A stretch of 21,466 bases of DNA, from NCBI GenBank assembly GCA_031274005.1, contig JAISQU010000171.1, positions 1 to 21,466 of the forward strand, in the 5' to 3' direction. Below are positions 16,562 through 21,466 of this stretch, piece by piece. The position numbers and the translations under genes are program-made. The DNA is from Spirochaetales bacterium (GTDB lineage Bacteria; Spirochaetota; Spirochaetia; DTKZ01). Position 1 is the stretch's first letter; each line of letters begins with the position of its first letter. Below the pieces are notes generated by a model, which was not told where the DNA came from, did no database searches, and saw nothing but the letters and a program-made list of their open reading frames with translations.

Positions 16562-16616
16562 TTCGTGTAATTTAGCAGTTGAACTCACTTCCCGACCACT
16601 ATAAAAAGGAGAGATC

Positions 16617-17363
16617 ATGTCAGGTCATAGTAAATGGGCCACCATTAAGCATAAGAAGGGCGCAGCCGACGCGAAACGGGGCCAGATGTTCACCAAGCTC
16701 ATCAAGGAAATTTCGATTGCCGCGCGGCTGGGCGGAGGCGACGCGGGTTCCAACCCAAGACTGCGTACCGCGGTTTTAAAGGCCCGCACGGCGAACATGC
16801 CCAAGGACAATATCGACAGGGCCGTCAAGAAGGGCCTTGGGGAACTGGACGGAGTCAGCTACACGGAGATTACCTACGAGGCCTACGGGCCGGGCGGGGT
16901 CGCTATTCTTGTGGACGTGCTGACCGACAACAAAAACCGCACGGCGGCGGATATACGCTACATTCTCAGTAAGGGCGGCGGGAACCTGGGCGAATCCGGT
17001 TCGGTAGCCTACCTCTTCAAGCGCAAGGGCGTTATAGGCTACGAAGCGGCCAGGTACACCGAAGACCAGATTCTTGAGCCGGCCCTTGAAGCGGGCGCGG
17101 AGGATGTCTCCACCGAAGGGGATTCCATAGAGGTCATAACGGATCCCGACGAGTTTGAAAAAGTGCTGGGGGCTTTGGAAAAAGCGGGGCTTCAGCATAA
17201 CTCCGCGGAAATTACCAAAGTCGCCGACACCTACATAACCCTTGACAACGAGAAGACCAGCAAGGTTATCAGGCTGATTGACAATCTGGATGATCATGAC
17301 GATGTTCAGAGTGTTTCCTCAAATATTGATATTCCGGATGACTATGTTCCGCCGGAAGAATAG
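16617..17363 (+). CDS. yebC: YebC/PmpR family translation or regulatory protein
   Basis: This is a 248-residue YebC-family protein (TACO1-like). The family was long annotated as transcriptional regulators; more recent work ties members to translation through hard-to-decode stretches such as polyproline. The signature N-terminus MSGHSKWATIKHKKGAADAKRG is present, as are NMPKDNIDRAVKKG, YEAYGPGGVA and the GNLGESGSVAYLFKRKGVI core. Length is normal. The ATG at 16617 follows AAGGA (16606-16610). yebC adjacent to ruvC is a conserved neighbourhood in many bacteria. Confidence 0.95.
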   Translation: MSGHSKWATIKHKKGAADAKRGQMFTKLIKEISIAARLGGGDAGSNPRLRTAVLKARTANMPKDNIDRAVKKGLGELDGVSYTEITYEAYGPGGVAILVDVLTDNKNRTAADIRYILSKGGGNLGESGSVAYLFKRKGVIGYEAARYTEDQILEPALEAGAEDVSTEGDSIEVITDPDEFEKVLGALEKAGLQHNSAEITKVADTYITLDNEKTSKVIRLIDNLDDHDDVQSVSSNIDIPDDYVPPEE

Positions 17364-17402
17364 ACTTGTTCAGAAACCCGGCCCCGTTTCTCCGGGGTCT
17401 TG

Positions 17403-17431
17403 CAATTTCGCGCTAAAAGACCGCGAAATTG
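17403..17431. repeat. Perfect 10-bp palindrome in the yebC-ruvC gap
   Basis: CAATTTCGCG (17403-17412) pairs with CGCGAAATTG (17422-17431) across a 9-nt loop. A smaller GC hairpin precedes it: CCCCG (17382-17386) with CGGGG (17393-17397). No T-run follows either, so neither is a clear terminator. The 109-bp gap is largely made of such dyads. Confidence 0.75.
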
Positions 17432-17439
17432 ATAGGAAA

Positions 17440-17467
17440 TTATTCAGAAACGAAAGTTTCTGAATAA
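17440..17467 (+). promoter_or_regulatory. Perfect 12-bp hairpin directly upstream of ruvC
   Basis: TTATTCAGAAAC (17440-17451) and GTTTCTGAATAA (17456-17467) pair perfectly around a GAAA tetraloop. The hairpin ends 5 nt before the ruvC ATG (17473), so it occupies the place where a Shine-Dalgarno sequence would normally sit, and none is visible. The motif TTCAGAAAC also occurs upstream at 17369-17377. It could limit ruvC translation, stabilise the mRNA end, or be a dispersed repeat. Confidence 0.6.
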
Positions 17468-17472
17468 CTCCA

Positions 17473-18096
17473 ATGATTCGCATTTTGGGACTTGATCCGG
17501 GGCTTGCCTGTACCGGATACGGTATTATCGATTCGGGCGCTTCTCGGCTTGTGCATGTAACGCACGGGGTTATTTCAACTCCGGCCGATATGGCGACGGG
17601 CGAGCGGCTTTTGTGTATTTACGACAGCCTCGCGGCCCTCATAGACCAGTACGCGCCCGGCGAGGCGGGTATAGAAAACCTCTTTTTTTCCAAAAACATT
17701 ACAAGCGCTATCCCTGTCGCGCAGGCAAGGGGAGTGGCGCTTCTTCTTTTTTCCCGCCGGGCCCTGGCCGTGGGGGACTACCCGCCGCCTGTAATCAAGC
17801 GGGCCGTCGTGGGCTACGGCAGGGCGGAGAAACACCAGGTACAGGAACTTGTACGTTTTCTTCTGGGCCTGAAGGAGATTCCCCGGCCCGATCACGCAGC
17901 CGACGCCCTTGCCGCCGCCATTTGTCACGCGCATACGCGGGGCGGCGTCGCGGAGGCCGCGCGAAAAATTTCAGGAAAGGGCAAAAAAATTGTAATCGCC
18001 GGGGCGAAAAAAGGCAAGACGAACAGATTGCGGAAAAATATAGCGGATTGCCCTACGCGGCCGGAAAACACAAAAACAGGAGAGAGCCATGATTAA
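17473..18096 (+). CDS. ruvC: Holliday junction endonuclease RuvC
   Basis: RuvC (207 aa) is the resolvase that nicks Holliday junctions made and moved by RecA and RuvAB. The acidic active site is complete: Asp8 (LGLDPG), Glu68 (GIENLFF), Asp140 and Asp144 (RPDHAADALAAAICH). The family is usually about 160-175 aa. Here the last 40 or so residues form a Lys/Gly-rich tail (GKGKKIVIAGAKKGK, then RLRKN), probably disordered and possibly DNA-binding. The ATG at 17473 starts the family-typical MIRILGLDPG. It lacks a Shine-Dalgarno and is preceded by a perfect hairpin. Its end overlaps ruvA by 8 bp. Confidence 0.96.
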   Translation: MIRILGLDPGLACTGYGIIDSGASRLVHVTHGVISTPADMATGERLLCIYDSLAALIDQYAPGEAGIENLFFSKNITSAIPVAQARGVALLLFSRRALAVGDYPPPVIKRAVVGYGRAEKHQVQELVRFLLGLKEIPRPDHAADALAAAICHAHTRGGVAEAARKISGKGKKIVIAGAKKGKTNRLRKNIADCPTRPENTKTGESHD

Positions 18097-18685
18097 TAGC
18101 ATGAAAGGAGTTCTTACGCAAAAGCGGGCGGGAGTTTTTTATCTTGAGACCGGCGGTTCTCTTGAATGGGAGATAGAAACCTCCTATACCACAATAAGCT
18201 CGCTGCCGGCCGAGGGGAGCGTTGTCCGGATTTTCACGTATCTGTATCACCGCGAAGACTCCATGCGCCTTTTTGGTTTTACCGGCGAAGAGGAGCGGTT
18301 TCTGTTTTTGAACCTCCTTAAAGTTAATGGAATAGGTCCAAAACAGGCTCTGCGTATACTTTCTAGTACAACCTCAGAGTTTTTCTCACGAATTTTAGAA
18401 GAAGGAGACGCCCCGGCCCTGTCTCGTATTCCGGGTTTGGGGGTAAAAACCGCTCAGAAGATAATCTTGGCGCTCAAGGGGAAACTGACGTTCCATGAGG
18501 AAAACGCTCAGGCCGCAGAGGGGGGCGATCTTGTTCTCGCGCTTGAGGACATGGGTTTTGACAGGAGAAAAGCCGCGGCGGTTATTAAAGTTCTGGCGGA
18601 CGAACTGCTCGCGGGAGGGTTCTCCGGCGCGGAGCTTGAAAAAGAATGCTTCAGGCAGGCTATAATACGCCTGAGCGGTTCATAG
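18089..18685 (+). CDS. ruvA: Holliday junction DNA helicase subunit RuvA
   Basis: RuvA (198 aa) binds the four-way junction as a tetramer and loads RuvB. Seen: an N-terminal OB-fold (about 1-62, MINSMKGVL ... YLYHREDSMRLFGF), two helix-hairpin-helix motifs (KVNGIGPKQAL near 78-88 and RIPGLGVKTAQKI near 113-125), and a C-terminal RuvB-contact domain (DLVLALEDMGFDRRKAAAVIKVL). AGGAG (18078-18082) supports the ATG at 18089 over the one at 18101. It overlaps ruvC by 8 bp. The stretch at about 18354-18400 has codons atypical for the window (TCT, AGT, ACA, TCA, CGA, TTA) and matches intergenic DNA at 21144-21346 on the other strand. It has the length expected of the family, so no insertion is evident. 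Confidence 0.96.
   Translation: MINSMKGVLTQKRAGVFYLETGGSLEWEIETSYTTISSLPAEGSVVRIFTYLYHREDSMRLFGFTGEEERFLFLNLLKVNGIGPKQALRILSSTTSEFFSRILEEGDAPALSRIPGLGVKTAQKIILALKGKLTFHEENAQAAEGGDLVLALEDMGFDRRKAAAVIKVLADELLAGGFSGAELEKECFRQAIIRLSGS
18354..18425 (+). repeat. Repeat core inside ruvA, two further copies downstream
   Basis: By hand alignment, 18354-18425 matches the minus strand of 21277-21346 at about 64 of 72 positions, including two single-base gaps. Its first 47 bases match the minus strand of 21144-21190 at about 39 of 47. The most conserved core is TCAGAGTTTTTCTCA (18374-18388), identical in all three. In ruvA it encodes STTSEFFS (residues 93-100). Confidence 0.8.
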
Positions 18686-18723
18686 CGCTTTGAGAAGAGA
18701 ATGCGTAGAGTAACCCGCCGTCA

Positions 18724-18980
18724 CAGGGCATCGGCGTTTACTTTTTTCGAGTCATCTATGGCGCATTTCTTGCGGCTTCGCCGCAAGAAACCGGGCTTTT
18801 CGGGGGTTCCGCCGCATCCTAGCCAAGCCGTAAAAACCAGACCTGAAAAATTGCAAAGCAATTTTGAAAGCGTCTTTGCACACAACGGTCACTCGCGCCC
18901 CTTCAATCCCTTGCGCCCCACGGCCTTTTGCGCTTTGCGCAATTTAATTCTATAAAGCGAGGGTAAACGCCGATGCCCTG
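18724..18980. mobile_element. MITE-like element with 18-bp perfect terminal inverted repeats
   Basis: CAGGGCATCGGCGTTTAC (18724-18741) and GTAAACGCCGATGCCCTG (18963-18980) are exact reverse complements bounding 257 bp. Inside are three perfect hairpins with 3-nt loops: 18766-18790 (11-bp stem, TTC loop), 18847-18865 (8 bp, AAA loop) and 18928-18942 (6 bp, TTT loop). CCGTCA occurs just outside the left end (18718-18723) and 3 bp beyond the right end (18984-18989), a possible imperfect target duplication. No transposase is encoded. The open frame at 18701-18955 has no family resemblance and reads through the palindromes, so I treat it as chance. It could instead be a structured RNA in which the terminal stem closes a multi-hairpin junction. 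Confidence 0.6.
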
Positions 18981-18983
18981 CCA

Positions 18984-19008
18984 CCGTCATTCCCGCGCAG
19001 GCGGGAAT
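18984..19008. repeat. Dispersed palindrome, CCGTCATTCCCGC type
   Basis: ATTCCCGC (18989-18996) and GCGGGAAT (19001-19008) pair around GCAG and are preceded by CCGTC. It resembles the palindrome at 2712-2741 (CCGTCATTCCGG...) and lies right beside the inverted-repeat element. Farther on, CCAAGAG (19033-19039) and CTCTTGG (19057-19063) form another 7-bp dyad with a 17-nt spacer in the ruvB leader. No convincing ruvB promoter was found. The whole stretch 18686-19081 is non-coding. Confidence 0.65.
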
Positions 19009-19081
19009 CTGTTACATTATTGACTGTATACACCAAGAGGCAGTCGGCGGTTAAATCTCTTGGAGACCTTCGGGAGGATTT

Positions 19082-20113
19082 TTGGAAAACGATAAACTGA
19101 TGCGCAGCCAGTACGATGATGAGGAAGACTCCAAAGAAGCGGGACTGCGCCCCAAATTTCTGGAAGAGTTTCAGGGACAAAAGACCATAAAGGAGAACCT
19201 GTCGATTTTTATCCGGGCGGCGCGGGAGCGCGGGGAAAGTATTGACCATGTGTTTATTTCCGGGCCGCCGGGACTGGGCAAGACAACGCTTGCCGGAATT
19301 ATCGCGGCGGAGATGGGGGCGGAGTTCAAAGTAACATCGGCCCCGGCCCTGGACAAACCCAAGGATTTGGCGGGGATTCTCACGACAATGGGCGCGGGGG
19401 CCGTCTTTTTTATAGACGAGATTCACAGACTCAAACCGGTTCTTGAAGAGATGCTCTATATTGCCATGGAGGATTTTCAGATTGACTGGGTCATAGGGCA
19501 GGGGCCCTCGGCCCACACGGTGAGGATTCCCATTAAACCCTTTACGCTTATAGGCGCCACAACCAAGGCCGGTCTTGTCGCAAGCCCCCTGTACTCGCGT
19601 TTTGGCATAAATATCCGGTTTAACTATTACTCGCCCGAAGAACTCATCAAAATCGTCTACCGTTCAGCGGACATACTCGGCATAAAAATCCGCGACGACG
19701 CGGCCCAGCTTTTATCCGGCTGTTCACGCGGAACCCCCCGCATCGCGAACCGGCTTTTGCGGCGTATGCGGGATTTTGCCCAGGTTTTTTCGGACGGCGT
19801 TATTACAAAAAAAGTTGTCGCGGACGGCCTGGGCCGCCTTGCCATTGATTCCTACGGCCTTGAAAGCCACGACAGGGAAATACTGAAAACCATTATCCAG
19901 AAGTACGGCGGAGGTCCTGTGGGCGCGGACACCCTTGCCATCTCCGTAGGCGAATCCAACGACACGCTGGAAGATTTCTACGAGCCCTATTTGATTCAGA
20001 GGGGGTTTTTGCAGCGCACGCCGCGGGGCAGAATCGCCACCCCCCTTGCGTATGAACACCTCAATCTGATCCCGAAAAACGCGGACAATGAAAACCAGGG
20101 ACTTTTATTTTGA
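19082..20113 (+). CDS. ruvB: Holliday junction branch-migration ATPase RuvB
   Basis: RuvB (343 aa) is the AAA+ motor that drives branch migration with RuvA. Walker A GPPGLGKTT (61-69), Walker B IDEIH (Asp112-Glu113), sensor 1 GATTKAGLVASPLYSRFG with arginine finger Arg173, and sensor 2 GTPRIANRLLRRMRDFA are all intact. A C-terminal winged helix (PVGADTLAISVGE ... LIQRGFLQRTPRGR) closes the protein. The start is taken as TTG at 19082, because GGGAGGA (19072-19078) is just upstream and the resulting N-terminus resembles other RuvB proteins. The alternative is ATG at 19100, which has no clear ribosome-binding site. It is separated from ruvA by 396 bp of palindromic DNA and overlaps queA by 26 bp. 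Confidence 0.96.
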   Translation: MENDKLMRSQYDDEEDSKEAGLRPKFLEEFQGQKTIKENLSIFIRAARERGESIDHVFISGPPGLGKTTLAGIIAAEMGAEFKVTSAPALDKPKDLAGILTTMGAGAVFFIDEIHRLKPVLEEMLYIAMEDFQIDWVIGQGPSAHTVRIPIKPFTLIGATTKAGLVASPLYSRFGINIRFNYYSPEELIKIVYRSADILGIKIRDDAAQLLSGCSRGTPRIANRLLRRMRDFAQVFSDGVITKKVVADGLGRLAIDSYGLESHDREILKTIIQKYGGGPVGADTLAISVGESNDTLEDFYEPYLIQRGFLQRTPRGRIATPLAYEHLNLIPKNADNENQGLLF

Positions 20114-21116
20114 TCTTCCGCGGGAGCTTATAGCCCAGCGGCCGGCGGCTGTCCGCGGCCGGTCGCGGCTTATGAGCCTCCGCCGCGCCACGGGGGAAAT
20201 AGGCCATCATGTTATGAGCGATCTGCCCTCGCTTTTGCCGCCGCGCTGTGTCTGCGTTTTCAACAACAGCCGCGTCCGGAAGGCCCGCCTGCATGCCGCC
20301 GATGAAGAGGGCAGGCCCGCGGAGTTCCTGCTTCTTTCTACCCGTAACTATATCGATTGGACCTTTCTGTCAAACCGCAGCCGCCGCGCGCGGCCGGGGC
20401 GGGTTTTTGTCTTTCCCGAAAATCTGCGGGCTGTTGTTATCGATGCCATTGACGGCGGCGGTGAGGAGGGCCTTCTTCTGCGTTTTGAGCGTCCCCTCAC
20501 GGAAGATTATCTTGAGCGCAGCGGCCGTGTCCCCCTGCCTCCCTACATTCACAGACACGCCGAAGCCGCCGACAGCGAGCGTTACCAAACCGTTTACGCC
20601 GATCCTGTTGGTTCCGCCGCGGCGCCCACGGCCGGCCTGCATTTCAGCGGGGAGCTTCTTGCCGCCATGGATGAGCGGGGCCTCCGGCGGGTCATGATAA
20701 CCCTGCATGTGGGGCCGGGAACATTTCTGCCCGTGCGCGCGGAAAATCCGCAAGACCACATCATGCACAGCGAAGAGTATTCGGTAACTAAAGAAGCGGC
20801 CGCCGCCGTCAATCGCGGAAAGAAAGAGGGCGGGCCCCTTCTTGCCGTGGGCACAACATCGCTCAGGACCCTGGAATCCGCCTGGGAAGACGGCAAACTG
20901 AAAAGCGGAAACGGCTCTACACGTATTTTTATTTACCCCGGATACCGTTTCAAAGCGGCCGACCTGCTTTTTACGAATTTCCATACGCCCGAATCGACTC
21001 TGCTGATGCTGGTCTCGGCCTTCGCGGGAAAGGACCTTATTTTCAGGGCCTACGAAGAGGCGATACGGCGTGGGTACAGGTTTTTTTCCTATGGGGACGC
21101 CATGCTGATCTTGTAA
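20088..21116 (+). CDS. queA: S-adenosylmethionine:tRNA ribosyltransferase-isomerase QueA
   Basis: QueA (342 aa) transfers and rearranges the ribosyl group of SAM onto preQ1-tRNA to make epoxyqueuosine, the step after Tgt. The sequence is typical: MKTRDFYFDLPRELIAQRPA, the FNNSRVRKARL block, PLPPYIHR, the DPVGSAAAPTAGLHFS active-site region, LHVGPGTFLPVR, HSEEYSV, VGTTSLRTLES and the TNFHTPESTLLMLVSAFAG end block. The start at 20088 lies inside ruvB (26-bp overlap) with only a weak ribosome-binding site, which suggests coupling to ruvB translation. The ruvB-queA pairing is common in bacteria. No intrinsic terminator is visible after it. Confidence 0.97.
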   Translation: MKTRDFYFDLPRELIAQRPAAVRGRSRLMSLRRATGEIGHHVMSDLPSLLPPRCVCVFNNSRVRKARLHAADEEGRPAEFLLLSTRNYIDWTFLSNRSRRARPGRVFVFPENLRAVVIDAIDGGGEEGLLLRFERPLTEDYLERSGRVPLPPYIHRHAEAADSERYQTVYADPVGSAAAPTAGLHFSGELLAAMDERGLRRVMITLHVGPGTFLPVRAENPQDHIMHSEEYSVTKEAAAAVNRGKKEGGPLLAVGTTSLRTLESAWEDGKLKSGNGSTRIFIYPGYRFKAADLLFTNFHTPESTLLMLVSAFAGKDLIFRAYEEAIRRGYRFFSYGDAMLIL

Positions 21117-21143
21117 TATTTAATGCACGACAGAGCGCTTTTT

Positions 21144-21190
21144 TCCTACAACTTGTGAGAAAAACTCTGATGTTGTACTAAAAAACATAC
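21144..21190 (-). repeat. Short copy of the ruvA-related repeat core
   Basis: On the minus strand this matches ruvA 18354-18400 at about 39 of 47 positions by hand. It retains the peptide STTSEFFS in the same frame, although it is not part of any credible gene. The copy is also a dyad: TACAAC (21147-21152) and GTTGTA (21172-21177) flank GAG-AAAAA-CTC, giving a potential hairpin of about 31 bp with a few mismatches. Confidence 0.75.
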
Positions 21191-21245
21191 ACATAAAAAA
21201 GCCTGTTTCTGATTCATTCCCCGGTTTAAGAATATTTAAAAAACT

Positions 21246-21358
21246 GAGCTGTTTTACCCTCAAATTCGAACGCGGAGAGAAGGGCCGGGCGTCTCCTTTT
21301 CTTAAAATTCATGAGAAAAACTCTGAGATTGTACTAAAAAGTATACTAAAAAGAGCCT
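21246..21358 (-). pseudogene. Degenerate ruvA-like fragment
   Basis: Read on the minus strand, this aligns with ruvA from about 18345 to 18457. The best part (21277-21346) matches at about 64 of 72 positions. In the ruvA frame it reads KALFSILFSTISEFFS, then TGA (21311-21309, where ruvA has CGA for Arg101), then ILRKGDARPFS. Beyond that it fades, with VK and a GCTCAG match near the end. The in-frame stop, an insertion near 21347-21351 and single-base gaps make it non-functional. Homology on the 5' side, toward 21466, is not clear. Whether it is a true ruvA duplicate or a repeat family sharing ancestry with ruvA cannot be settled here. Confidence 0.65.
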
Positions 21359-21466
21359 TCATCAGTATGTGTGGGCCATATTAGGCCCTTCCCGGCAATG
21401 TAAGATCAATACCTGAACATCTGAGCATTACCAACGCAAGCATATTCTCAATATTTCTAAAACCAT

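Larger units (their letters stand above)
21117..21466. other. AT-rich gap without an intact gene
   Basis: After queA the DNA becomes clearly more AT-rich than the coding region. It holds the two ruvA-related segments and a small dyad GGGCC/GGCCC (21373-21377, 21384-21388). I see no open frame with family resemblance on either strand, no tRNA and no convincing terminator. Bases 21390-21466 hold nothing I can identify; the window ends there. Confidence 0.7.

Noticed and set aside
18701..18955. An 84-codon frame between ruvA and ruvB
   Set aside because: It reads through the inverted-repeat element and its hairpins, has no ribosome-binding site and no family resemblance.
19012..19056. TTGACT / TTAAAT as a ruvB promoter
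   Set aside because: The two hexamers are about 25 bp apart, too far for a sigma-70 promoter, and no better pair was found.
19033..19063. CCAAGAG...CTCTTGG as an SOS (LexA) operator for ruvB
   Set aside because: The arms are 17 nt apart and do not resemble known LexA boxes; it is at most a leader hairpin.
21131..21147. AGAGCGCTTTTTTCC after queA as an intrinsic terminator
   Set aside because: There is a T-run, but only the tiny self-palindrome AGCGCT precedes it; no stable stem could be drawn.

Overview
The window comes from a moderately GC-rich spirochaete, most likely a Treponema-like organism. This is inferred from gene order and protein style, since there is no rRNA in the window to confirm it. 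The order rimP-nusA-infB-rbfA-truB-ribF-rpsO-pnp-dut-lptF-lptG matches what I remember of treponeme chromosomes. The envelope-type lipoprotein and a short RibF with no recognisable flavokinase half also fit.

Layout, with every gene on the + strand. (1) 74-2689 is a large secreted lipoprotein with a BspA-like leucine-rich segment, a bacterial repeat domain and a long GLUG-repeat array. (2) 2690-2915 is a gap holding a mobile-type palindrome, a candidate promoter and, downstream of that promoter, an intrinsic terminator or attenuator. (3) 2916-15762 is a tight twelve-gene block (gaps of 20 bp or less, several ATGA/GTGA overlaps): rimP, nusA, infB, rbfA, truB, ribF, rpsO, pnp, dut, lptF, lptG, tgt. 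It covers ribosome maturation, transcription elongation, translation initiation, tRNA modification, FAD synthesis, RNA decay, dUTP removal and an LptFG-type export pair. (4) trmB and yebC follow, each with its own candidate promoter. (5) 17473-21116 is the Holliday-junction set ruvC-ruvA-ruvB, with queA overlapping the ruvB end. ruvA and ruvB are separated by about 400 bp of highly palindromic non-coding DNA. (6) 21117-21466 is AT-rich and has no intact gene.

The core genes look intact and ordinary. The unusual material is mostly between them. First, the 3' gap carries two minus-strand segments clearly related to the middle of ruvA: one a ruvA-like fragment with an in-frame stop, the other a shorter copy of the same core. 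The matching stretch inside ruvA uses codons unlike its neighbours. Second, a 257-bp element with perfect 18-bp terminal inverted repeats and three internal hairpins sits between ruvA and ruvB. Third, a perfect 12-bp hairpin ends 5 nt before the ruvC start codon, which has no visible Shine-Dalgarno sequence. Among the proteins, NusA ends in a four-cysteine zinc-ribbon-like tail, RibF seems to be an FMN adenylyltransferase only, and RuvC has a basic C-terminal extension. I see no CRISPR array, phage, transposase, tRNA or rRNA gene. All alignments and counts were done by eye.
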